The notes beneath the pieces are model-generated. The model saw only the letters and a list, made by a program, of their open reading frames with translations, had not been told where the DNA came from and did no database searches. The position numbers were made by a program, and so were the translations under genes. Below, piece after piece: positions 6,775 through 12,346 of a DNA stretch of 12,346 nt (position 1 is its first letter; every line of letters begins with the position of its first letter). Location of the stretch: contig JASEFB010000057.1 of NCBI GenBank assembly GCA_030019325.1, positions 1-12,346 on the forward strand, in the 5' to 3' direction. Source of the stretch: an archaeon (GTDB lineage: Archaea; Halobacteriota; Syntropharchaeia; Alkanophagales; Methanospirareceae).

Positions 6775-7551
6775 TCACAGTATCGCCCATAGGAGCAGCG
6801 TTGTACACCGTGCGAGCTCGTTCGAAGCACCCATGATGTCGCCACTTATCACGCCCAACTTCTTTTTCGCGATGTACGAGACCAAAAATGCGACGACGAT
6901 GCCCGTAAACATGAAGAAGAAGCGAACTGAAGGGGTAAAAACGGTAAAGAGCAATGCAATGAGCACGGCAGAAAGGAGAGCACTCATGTATTTCCGTGGC
7001 GAGAAAGACTGTATAAACAGAGCTCCCAGTCCTTCGTTATCATCGGATCCTTTGCCAAGTACCATGCACGTATTCATACTGAGCTTTGCAGAGACCTCCG
7101 CGATTATGAATACCGAAGCGAAATCGTACAACGAGACGAGATTAAAGGTAAAAGCAGCCGTTGTTAACTCTGCACCTATACTCTCAACAGCAAATAAACT
7201 CACGAGGAGAACAAGGATAGTAGCGAACAACCCCGCTATGCCCATTTTATCATCCTTCATCGCCCTTATTTTATCACCTTTGCTCCCAGGTGCCAGTAAT
7301 CCATCAAAGAAATCTGCCAAGCCATCCAGGTGTATCAGACCTGTGACAAGGTAAAGAGCGAGCAGCGTGAGCAAAGCGGCAATTTCAGTTGCCGCTCCTA
7401 TGTATCCAAAAGCAAGAAAAGCTACCACGGCAACAGGTAAGCCAATCAACAAAGCAACAAAAGGGAAGAGATAACTCCGCGCTGCCACTACTTCTATTTT
7501 TACCTCCTCCCTTACAGGTATTTGCGTTAAGAAACTGATGAGGTCAAGCAT
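6775..7551 (-). CDS. cobS: adenosylcobinamide-GDP ribazoletransferase (cobalamin synthase)
   Basis: CobS joins adenosylcobinamide-GDP with alpha-ribazole (or its phosphate) in the last steps of cobamide assembly, in the cytoplasmic membrane. From the ATG at 7551 the protein has 258 residues and about six to seven membrane helices. It carries the family motifs HLDGLADFFDG at 74-84, MKDDKMGIAG at 98-107, and GVISGDIMGASNEL near the C-terminus. The acidic residues of HLDGxAD and KDDKMG are the expected Mg/nucleotide site. An in-frame TTG at 7569 would extend it into the upstream gene. The ATG was preferred because GAGGAT lies just before it and the protein then begins MLDLISFLTQIPV, as is usual. 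It begins one base after the stop of the nitroreductase-like gene and is surely co-transcribed and translationally coupled. It ends 12 bases from tRNA-Ser on the opposite strand. Confidence 0.94.
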   Translation of the reverse strand: MLDLISFLTQIPVREEVKIEVVAARSYLFPFVALLIGLPVAVVAFLAFGYIGAATEIAALLTLLALYLVTGLIHLDGLADFFDGLLAPGSKGDKIRAMKDDKMGIAGLFATILVLLVSLFAVESIGAELTTAAFTFNLVSLYDFASVFIIAEVSAKLSMNTCMVLGKGSDDNEGLGALFIQSFSPRKYMSALLSAVLIALLFTVFTPSVRFFFMFTGIVVAFLVSYIAKKKLGVISGDIMGASNELARCTTLLLWAIL

Positions 7552-7552
7552 T

Positions 7553-8311
7553 TTATCCTCTTCTTCCAACCGGCATTATATATAATGGATCTTCTTGCTC
7601 TCCTATATTCATGATCTTCTTGACTTCGCTGTCAACAAATGCACCTATGACTACCGTTCCGAGGTCTAAGGAAACAGCCTGCAAATACACATTCTGTGCC
7701 GCGTGTCCTGCTTCCATATGCACGTATCTGATCCCCCGTTCCCCGTATCTCACCATCGTTCGCTCATAAATCGCAACGAATATGAGGTCTATCGCAGCAT
7801 CCCTTACGCATTCCTGTCCAAGAGCAGCATCCGCAAGCTCAGTCCGTATGTCACCATCCCGAACCTTCTCCAGTTCATGCCCTTGCGGGATGTACCGGTA
7901 AACGCCTTGATCAATGCCATCCACATCTCCTACCACTACGTAGAGCTCAAGTGGATAGCATCCACCTGCTGAAGCTCTGGTGGCTCCGGTCACGGCATCA
8001 AAGCGGTTGGTGCTGGCGAGATCGGTAATACCTTGAGCAGCCCAAAGTAGCTGTGATACCTCCTCGCGGGTTAAATTATCGCCTGAATACGCTCGTATTG
8101 ACCTTCTCCGTGCTAATGCCTCCTCCACCGAGGTTTCACCCTCATACCGTGGTTCTGGAAGTTTTATACGTTCTCCCACCCCTATTTTCTGCATCTCCTC
8201 CGTTTTTAAGGGCTCTGCAGGTTTTTGTGGCATTAGAAGAGAAAGTGATAGTGCTAGTGCCGTTACTACTACAATTGCTACAATCACGCCTATTAGGGAT
8301 TTCGTTGGCAT
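7553..8311 (-). CDS. membrane-anchored nitroreductase-family (SagB/ThcOx-like) oxidoreductase
   Basis: The 252-residue protein has a membrane helix at 5-27 followed by a short linker and a nitroreductase-fold FMN domain. Visible family features are ARRRSIRAYSGDNLT at 67-81 (phosphate-binding Arg cluster of FMN), QLLWAAQGIT at 87-96, RASAGGCYPLELYVV at 112-126, and EAGHAAQNVYLQA at 200-212. The closing part DPLYIMPVGRR is also typical. The PSAGxxYPLE-like segment points to the SagB/ThcOx group rather than simple NfsB enzymes. With a short basic N-terminus, the catalytic domain is predicted outside the membrane, unless the segment is a cleaved signal. Substrate is unknown. It precedes cobS by one base; another nitroreductase relative, BluB, makes the lower ligand of B12, but this protein does not look like BluB. 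A TATA element lies just upstream. Confidence 0.85.
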   Translation of the reverse strand: MPTKSLIGVIVAIVVVTALALSLSLLMPQKPAEPLKTEEMQKIGVGERIKLPEPRYEGETSVEEALARRRSIRAYSGDNLTREEVSQLLWAAQGITDLASTNRFDAVTGATRASAGGCYPLELYVVVGDVDGIDQGVYRYIPQGHELEKVRDGDIRTELADAALGQECVRDAAIDLIFVAIYERTMVRYGERGIRYVHMEAGHAAQNVYLQAVSLDLGTVVIGAFVDSEVKKIMNIGEQEDPLYIMPVGRRG

Positions 8312-8336
8312 TGGCAGTTATTTCTCTTTTCTACTG

Positions 8337-8346
8337 ATTTAATAAA
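8337..8346 (-). promoter_or_regulatory. TATA box for the nitroreductase-cobS operon
   Basis: On the minus strand this reads TTTATTAAAT, centred about 30 bases before the ATG at 8311. Transcription would begin near 8316, giving a leader of only about five bases. This agrees with the absence of a Shine-Dalgarno sequence before that ATG. Confidence 0.45.
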
Positions 8347-8447
8347 GTTAATGGAAAAGAAGGTCTGAATGTAACCTATTAGACTTTACTCAATACTTAC
8401 CTAACTTACTTATACCAATCAAGCATGAAAGGGGTCAGGGAGAAGAA

Positions 8448-8475
8448 GGGGCGTTGAACAAGTGAGTAAACGCCC
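8448..8475. repeat. inverted repeat overlapping the tRNA-Asp 3' end
   Basis: GGGCGTT (8449-8455) and AACGCCC (8469-8475) are perfect arms around a 13-base loop. The second arm includes the last bases of the tRNA-Asp acceptor strand. In the precursor RNA this hairpin would compete with the acceptor stem, or it may help define the 3' trailer. It may be chance. Confidence 0.35.
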
Positions 8476-8543
8476 AGGTCGGGATTTGAACCCGAGTCCG
8501 AGCCTCGACAGGGCTCAATGATAGGCCGCTACACCACCCGGGC
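8471..8543 (-). tRNA. tRNA-Asp (anticodon GTC)
   Basis: The 73-base minus-strand sequence folds as a standard tRNA. The acceptor arm is GCCCGGG with CCTGGGC and discriminator G. The anticodon stem GAGCC/GGCTC encloses loop CTGTCGA with GTC at 8509-8507. The variable region has five bases, and the T arm is TCGGG-TTCAAAT-CCCGA. The G discriminator and GTC anticodon fit aspartate. CCA is not encoded, and there is no intron. Confidence 0.95.
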
Positions 8544-8566
8544 TTATGCTTTATTATCCTCTATAC

Positions 8567-8574
8567 TTTATAAA
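8567..8574 (-). promoter_or_regulatory. TATA box for tRNA-Asp
   Basis: TTTATAAA, palindromic and perfect for an archaeal TATA box, is centred about 27 bases before the mature tRNA-Asp 5' end at 8543. Transcription would begin at or within a few bases of the tRNA itself. Confidence 0.65.
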
Positions 8575-8581
8575 TACTTAT

Positions 8582-8606
8582 ACCCTAATGGGATAGGGTT
8601 TAAAAG
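8582..8606 (+). promoter_or_regulatory. EF-2 promoter with inverted repeat at the BRE position
   Basis: ACCCTA (8582-8587) and TAGGGT (8594-8599) are perfect inverted arms. They directly abut TTTAAAAG (8599-8606), a plausible TATA box for the EF-2 gene that would start transcription near 8628. The repeat occupies the place where TFB contacts DNA. It could be an operator or simply a GC-rich BRE; the sequence alone cannot decide. Confidence 0.4.
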
Positions 8607-8651
8607 TGAACTCTTTCTAAAAAAGAGAGAAAGGCAAAAGGTGAGAATTGA

Positions 8652-10838
8652 ATGGCAACAAGAGGAAAGAAGGCCGTGGAAAAGGTCAAACTGTTGATGG
8701 ACAAGACAGAGCGAATACGAAACATCGGTATCATCGCGCATATCGACCACGGAAAGACCACTTTGACGGATAACCTCCTTGCAGGAGCTGGAATAATATC
8801 GAAAGAGTTAGCAGGCGAGCAACTCTTTACCGATTTTTATTATCTGGAACAAGAAAGGGGGATAACGATATTTGCCGCGAATGCGTCCATGGTTTATGAT
8901 TACAAAGGTCAAGATTACCTCATAAATCTTATCGATACGCCGGGTCATGTGGATTTTGGTGGCGATGTCACACGAGCGTTGAGAGCCGTTGATGGTGCTG
9001 TGGTCGTCGTTGATGCGGTTGAGGGTGCAATGCCGCAGACCGAGACCGTGCTGAGGCAGGCTATGAAAGAATATGTGAAACCCGTTCTCGTCATTAACAA
9101 AGTTGATAGGATGATAAACGAGCTGAAAGTGGATGCACAGGCGATGCAAATCCGGCTCGGCAAGATAATAGATAAAGTAAATGAGCTGATAAGGGGCATG
9201 AAGAAGGATAAATATGAGGAGTGGAAGTTTGACGCTGCGAAAGGTAATGTTGCTTTTGGCTCAGCATTATATAACTGGGCGGTAAGCATTCAAACCATGA
9301 AGAAGACCGGGATTGGGTTTAAGGATGTATATGAGTATTGCAATCAAGAGAACATGAAGGAATTGGCAGTGAAGTGCCCCGCTTACGAAGCAGTTCTTGA
9401 TATGGTAATAGAGCACCTTCCCAATCCATTAGAGGCACAAAAGTATCGCGTTCCCGTTATATGGCGTGGAGACGATGAGAGCGAGATAGGAAAGAGTATG
9501 GCACGCTGTAATAGAGATGGGGACGTCGCTTTTATGGTTACCAGCATCGATGTGGATCCGCATGCAGGGGAAGTTGCCACAGGACGACTTTTTAGTGGAA
9601 GCGTGGAAAAAGGCAAGGAATTATTCGTTTCGGGCACGTATAAAAAGGACAGGGTTCAGCAGGTAGGTATCTTTATAGGCGAGGAACGGGTAGAGGTGGA
9701 TAAAATACCTTCTGGTAACATAGCCGCACTCGTCGGTATGAAGGATGCTATAGTTGGTTCTACGCTTTCTACGGTGGAGATGGTCCCCTTTGAAAGTATA
9801 AAGCATTACAGTGAGCCCGTCGTCACGGTCGCAGTGGAAGCGAAGAGTACGAAAGACTTACCCCATCTGATCGACGTGCTCAGGAAGCTGGCTAAAGAAG
9901 ACCCGATGATACGAGTTGAGATAAACGAGGAAACGGGTGAACATCTCGTTTCTGGAATGGGCGAGTTGCACCTTGAGATCATCACGTATCGGATAGAGCA
10001 TGATGAGGGCGTTCCCATAATCGCTTCGCCACCCATTGTTGTGTACCGTGAGACGGTGGAAGAGAAGGTGGGTCCCGTGGAAGGGAAATCGCCGAACAGG
10101 CATAATAAGTTTTATTTTGAACTCGAACCCCTGGGTGCAGAGGTGGTGGAAAAGATAAAAACAGAAGGTATCACCGTTGGCAAAGACAAGGTTTTGTTGC
10201 GAGACAAGCTGATTGAAGCAGGAATGAGGAAAGAGGAGGCAAAAAATGTCGTTAATATTATCGAGGGTAACGTATTGGTAGATATGACAAAGGGAATTCA
10301 GTATCTGCGAGAGACGATGGAGTTGATCCAGGAAGGGTTTGAGGATGTGATGCTCAAGGGCCCCTTAGCACGGGAGAAGTGCCGGGGTGTCAAAGTGAAA
10401 TTGGTGGACGTGAAGCTGCATGAGGACTCGATACACAGAGGACCTGCACAAGTTATTCCCGCAGTCCGAAACGGTATACTTGCGGCTATTCTGCTCGCGA
10501 AAGCTACCTTCCTTGAACCAGTGCAAGACGTATTCATAAGCATACCGCAGAATTTGCTGGGAAACGTAACGAGGGAGTTACAGGGTCGAAGGGGGCAAAT
10601 ATTGGACATAAAAACCGAAGGCGATATGGTTTCATTGAAGGCCGAAACACCGGTGGCAGAGATGCTTGGCTTCGCTGGCGATATACGGTCTGCAACTGAG
10701 GGGAGAGCACTATGGAGCACTGAGTTCGCGGGCTTCAAGCCTATACCTCAGACCTTGTTCGGCGAAAAGGTGATGGAAGTGCGGAAAAGGAAAGGCATGA
10801 AGTTGGAAATGCCAAACGTATCTGATTTTGTATCTTAA
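8652..10838 (+). CDS. translation elongation factor 2 (archaeal EF-2)
   Basis: EF-2 is the GTPase that drives ribosomal translocation in the cytoplasm. The 728 residues match the archaeal length (about 730). All GTPase motifs are present: AHIDHGKT at 29-36 (P loop), RGIT at 69-72 (switch I), DTPGH at 95-99 and NKVD at 149-152. Domain II follows, then domain III with SGMGELHLE, and domain IV with HEDSIHRGPAQ. His595 in that segment is the residue converted to diphthamide in archaea and eukaryotes. The C-terminal domain includes GRRGQILDI and AEMLGFAGDIRS. The start ATG has AAAGGTGAG (8637-8645) six bases upstream. The stretch before RGIT reads DFYYLEQE, less acidic than the DEQEQ-type form I recall in relatives. 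The gene is monocistronic, divergent from tRNA-Asp, with a T-rich terminator behind it. The usual archaeal names are fusA or aef2. Confidence 0.98.
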   Translation: MATRGKKAVEKVKLLMDKTERIRNIGIIAHIDHGKTTLTDNLLAGAGIISKELAGEQLFTDFYYLEQERGITIFAANASMVYDYKGQDYLINLIDTPGHVDFGGDVTRALRAVDGAVVVVDAVEGAMPQTETVLRQAMKEYVKPVLVINKVDRMINELKVDAQAMQIRLGKIIDKVNELIRGMKKDKYEEWKFDAAKGNVAFGSALYNWAVSIQTMKKTGIGFKDVYEYCNQENMKELAVKCPAYEAVLDMVIEHLPNPLEAQKYRVPVIWRGDDESEIGKSMARCNRDGDVAFMVTSIDVDPHAGEVATGRLFSGSVEKGKELFVSGTYKKDRVQQVGIFIGEERVEVDKIPSGNIAALVGMKDAIVGSTLSTVEMVPFESIKHYSEPVVTVAVEAKSTKDLPHLIDVLRKLAKEDPMIRVEINEETGEHLVSGMGELHLEIITYRIEHDEGVPIIASPPIVVYRETVEEKVGPVEGKSPNRHNKFYFELEPLGAEVVEKIKTEGITVGKDKVLLRDKLIEAGMRKEEAKNVVNIIEGNVLVDMTKGIQYLRETMELIQEGFEDVMLKGPLAREKCRGVKVKLVDVKLHEDSIHRGPAQVIPAVRNGILAAILLAKATFLEPVQDVFISIPQNLLGNVTRELQGRRGQILDIKTEGDMVSLKAETPVAEMLGFAGDIRSATEGRALWSTEFAGFKPIPQTLFGEKVMEVRKRKGMKLEMPNVSDFVS

Positions 10839-10841
10839 CAC

Positions 10842-10851
10842 TTTTTCTTTT
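10842..10851 (+). terminator. T-rich terminator after EF-2
   Basis: TTTTTCTTTT begins four bases after the EF-2 stop codon. Archaeal RNA polymerase commonly stops at such T tracts without a hairpin. It separates the EF-2 gene from the phosphatase gene that follows. Confidence 0.5.
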
Positions 10852-10899
10852 GAAGATGAAGAGAGGGTGTGAAAATAAGTAGCAAAGCAATCTTGCATC

Positions 10900-11724
10900 A
10901 TGCAATACATTGTATATACCGATGTAGATGGGACACTGCTTGACGAAAAATATTCCTATGACGCAGCGAAAGAGGCAATTGAGGAGCTTATAAAGAGAGA
11001 GATACCTATTGTTTTTTGCACCTCCAAGACGAGGAGGGAGATAGAAGTGTACCGGTCACAGCTTGGAATAAAAGACCCTTTTATTTCAGAGAATGGTGGC
11101 GCTATTTTCATTGCATCCAATTATTTTGAGTTTGATTATGGCTATGACTATGAGTTATCCTCAGATGATCAAAGGTACAGAGTAATAGAACTTGGCACGA
11201 AATATGAGGAGCTGAGGCGGAAATTGAAAGAGATAGAAGAAGAGAGCCAGGGCACGTTTAAAATAATAGGGTTTGGGGATATGAGCGCCGAAGAGGTCGC
11301 AATGGATAGTGGTCTCAGTCTGCAGGAGGCTGAACTGTCGAAGATGCGTGAATACGACGAGGCTTTTAAGGTACGAGCAGGTGAAAGAGCGAGAATATTT
11401 GAGAAGATAGAAGAAAAGGGGTTGCATTTCACCATAGGGGGGAGATATTGCCATATACTGGGGGATAATGATAAAGGAAAAGCAGTTAAGATTCTGAATG
11501 CATTGTATAAGAAGAAATATGCAAGGATGGAGACCATAGGAGTAGGTGATAGTTTTAACGATTTACCAATGCTTCGTTCAGTAGACATCCCCGTTTTAGT
11601 GGCGAAGCCAGATGGAAGGCATGAATCCATAGAGGAGGAAAGGGATATACGAATAAGAGAAGAAGAGGGTGTTGGACCTGTTGGGTGGAGGAATGCGATA
11701 GAAAATATTATTCTCAGGAGATGA
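10900..11724 (+). CDS. mpgP: mannosyl-3-phosphoglycerate phosphatase (HAD-IIB family)
   Basis: This 274-residue enzyme belongs to the HAD-IIB phosphatases. DVDGTLLD at 8-15 holds the nucleophile Asp8 and acid/base Asp10. CTSKTRREIE at 40-49 is motif II, ENGGAIF at 64-70 is family-typical, and GDSFNDLPML at 216-225 supplies the Mg-binding aspartates of motif IV. GVGPVGWRNAI near the end is characteristic of the MPGP/YedP group (COG3769). The known reaction removes phosphate from mannosyl-3-phosphoglycerate to give mannosylglycerate, a compatible solute; the glucosyl analogue is also possible. The partner synthase is not in this window. The ATG at 10900 has no Shine-Dalgarno sequence. An AAAATAAG element at 10872-10879 is about 25 bases upstream, suggesting a leaderless message separate from the EF-2 gene. 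Confidence 0.88.
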   Translation: MQYIVYTDVDGTLLDEKYSYDAAKEAIEELIKREIPIVFCTSKTRREIEVYRSQLGIKDPFISENGGAIFIASNYFEFDYGYDYELSSDDQRYRVIELGTKYEELRRKLKEIEEESQGTFKIIGFGDMSAEEVAMDSGLSLQEAELSKMREYDEAFKVRAGERARIFEKIEEKGLHFTIGGRYCHILGDNDKGKAVKILNALYKKKYARMETIGVGDSFNDLPMLRSVDIPVLVAKPDGRHESIEEERDIRIREEEGVGPVGWRNAIENIILRR

Positions 11725-11818
11725 AAGGTGCTTATTCCTTAAATCGTATGCAGGGAGAGAAGCGGCATTTTAATAAAAATAAAATCAAATGATAAATTAA
11801 GGTGGGTATTTTTCGAAA
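11725..11818 (+). promoter_or_regulatory. AT-rich upstream region of the small reading frame
   Basis: No gene is seen here. The A/T run TTTAATAAAAATAAAATC (11769-11786) could act as a TATA element with transcription starting near 11797. AAGGTGG at 11799-11805 could act as a ribosome site, although it lies 13 bases before the ATG at 11819, longer than usual. Confidence 0.3.
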
Positions 11819-11989
11819 ATGAGAAAAGAGAAAATCCCAGCATTGTCTTTTATACTTGGGATGATAGAATTGAATAACCTGTTTGGGTCAGAAAACCTGT
11901 ACGATTGGTTGAAGAGGATAGGGGAGCGAATAGCTGAGTTAGAGGGGAAAGGAATAGAGGGGAATATGAACAGTTTTCAAAAACATTAA
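11819..11989 (+). CDS. 56-residue hypothetical protein, possibly a truncated 5' fragment
   Basis: The frame encodes 56 residues starting MRKEKIPALSFILGMIE and ending NMNSFQKH before a TAA at 11987-11989. Its middle, LYDWLKRIGERIAELEG, is a good amphipathic helix, so the peptide looks protein-like rather than random. The first half is hydrophobic with a Gly turn. I do not recognise the family with confidence; the start resembles the N-terminal region of some archaeal sensory or ligand-binding domain proteins, but this is only an impression. A transposase gene begins 54 bases after the stop, so the frame may be the 5' remnant of a longer gene cut by that insertion, with the last residues contributed by foreign DNA. 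It may equally be a real small protein. Confidence 0.45.
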   Translation: MRKEKIPALSFILGMIELNNLFGSENLYDWLKRIGERIAELEGKGIEGNMNSFQKH

Positions 11990-12042
11990 TATTTAGATAC
12001 ACGGCATGAGGTCACACAAAAACCGATAGAGGTGATGTATTG

Positions 12043-12346
12043 ATGGAGGTGGTGAAGAGCATCCATTTGGAATAGATAGAAATCAGGCGCTGGTGAAGTT
12101 AATAGATCAGCTGGTGATTCTGGTGAACTGGTGCATCCGGAGATGCATGGAGAATAATCTCACTTCTCGTGCCGCATTGCACAGAATAGCCTATCAGGAT
12201 TTCAAAGCCGAATTTGATTTAGCCACTCATTATTTCCATTCCGCCGGTATGATAGCCACACAGATTTTGAGGTCGTGGCGGAGATTATGCAGAAAGCAAA
12301 AAGCGTCGTGGGATAAGCCGCCAGTATTTACAAAGCGAAATATAAG
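12043..12346 (+). pseudogene. tnpB: IS605/IS1341-type transposon gene tnpB, frameshifted, 3' end outside window
   Basis: AGAGGTGAT (12028-12036) is a strong ribosome site six bases before the ATG at 12043. The first ten codons read MEVVKSIHLE, then a TAG follows. One frame over, the coding continues as IDRNQALVKLIDQLVILVNW, then CIRRCMENNLTSRAALHRIAY, HYFHSAGMIATQILRSW and KPPVFTKRN to the window edge. This is the N-terminal region of TnpB-like proteins (OrfB of IS200/IS605, the RNA-guided nuclease related to Cas12). A single A missing from GGAAATAG, leaving GGAATAG at the shift, would restore one frame reading HLEIDRNQ. Active-site residues and the guide RNA region lie outside the window. 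No tnpA is visible upstream, so it is more like an IS1341 element. The left boundary of the element must lie in 11990-12042 or earlier; no clear end repeat is seen. Confidence 0.78.

Noticed and set aside
6390..6836. A 148-codon plus-strand open frame running through tRNA-Ser
   Set aside because: It overlaps the export-protein gene in another frame and crosses a complete tRNA gene, so it is not a real coding sequence.
6833..7354. A 173-codon plus-strand open frame antisense to cobS
   Set aside because: Its composition is that of a reverse reading of a membrane protein gene (many Ser, Pro, Lys), it has no recognisable motif, and cobS on the other strand carries all family motifs.
7553..8311. 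The nitroreductase as BluB (lower-ligand synthase) because of cobS next to it
   Set aside because: It has an N-terminal membrane segment and SagB/ThcOx-like motifs, and I see no BluB-specific features; adjacency alone is not enough.
10298..10738. A 146-codon minus-strand open frame inside the EF-2 gene
   Set aside because: It lies wholly antisense to conserved EF-2 domains IV and V, and its Ser/Pro-rich translation is typical of a shadow frame.
1..12346. CRISPR arrays, rRNA genes or a defence island
   Set aside because: No regularly spaced direct repeats, rRNA-like sequence or defence genes were seen; the only mobile trait is the tnpB fragment at the right end.

Overview
The window looks like a euryarchaeal chromosome. 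The signs are an archaeal/eukaryal-type elongation factor 2 with the diphthamide histidine, TATA boxes about 25 bases before inferred transcription starts, tRNA genes without encoded CCA, a surface protein with a PGF-CTERM-like archaeosortase tail, an archaeal-style CobS and a mannosyl-3-phosphoglycerate phosphatase. The mix of genes fits the Methanosarcinales/ANME/Syntrophoarchaeum neighbourhood, but genus or species cannot be read from the sequence.

Layout. At the left edge a beta-CASP metallo-beta-lactamase ribonuclease (minus strand, cut by the window edge) diverges from a K+-independent-type membrane pyrophosphatase, hppA (1172-3280). Between 3418 and 5251 is the most unusual locus: two decayed pieces of one COG0731-type radical SAM gene, both on the minus strand and in the right order. 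The N-terminal piece (5251-5084, with the CxxxCxxC cluster motif) and the C-terminal piece (3661-3418) are separated by 1.4 kb carrying two intact genes on the opposite strand: a surface protein with two copies of one domain (3730-4782) and a 94-residue two-helix membrane protein (4791-5075). The radical SAM start codon directly abuts the stop of a COG1237 metallo-hydrolase (5252-5917), so these two were probably once an operon.

Next come a small multidrug-export-like membrane protein (5998-6591), tRNA-Ser(CGA), and a minus-strand pair in which a membrane-anchored SagB/ThcOx-like nitroreductase (7553-8311) is followed one base later by cobS (6775-7551). tRNA-Asp(GTC) then diverges from the EF-2 gene (8652-10838). 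A mannosyl-3-phosphoglycerate phosphatase follows, probably made from a leaderless message.

The right end (11725-12346) is accessory: a 56-codon reading frame of unknown function, then the 5' part of an IS605/IS1341-type tnpB gene. That tnpB has a good ribosome binding site but is frameshifted after ten codons and leaves the window.

The genes are mostly unrelated housekeeping functions: RNA processing, ion pumping, translation, cobamide synthesis and compatible solute synthesis. No defence system, CRISPR array or rRNA is visible.
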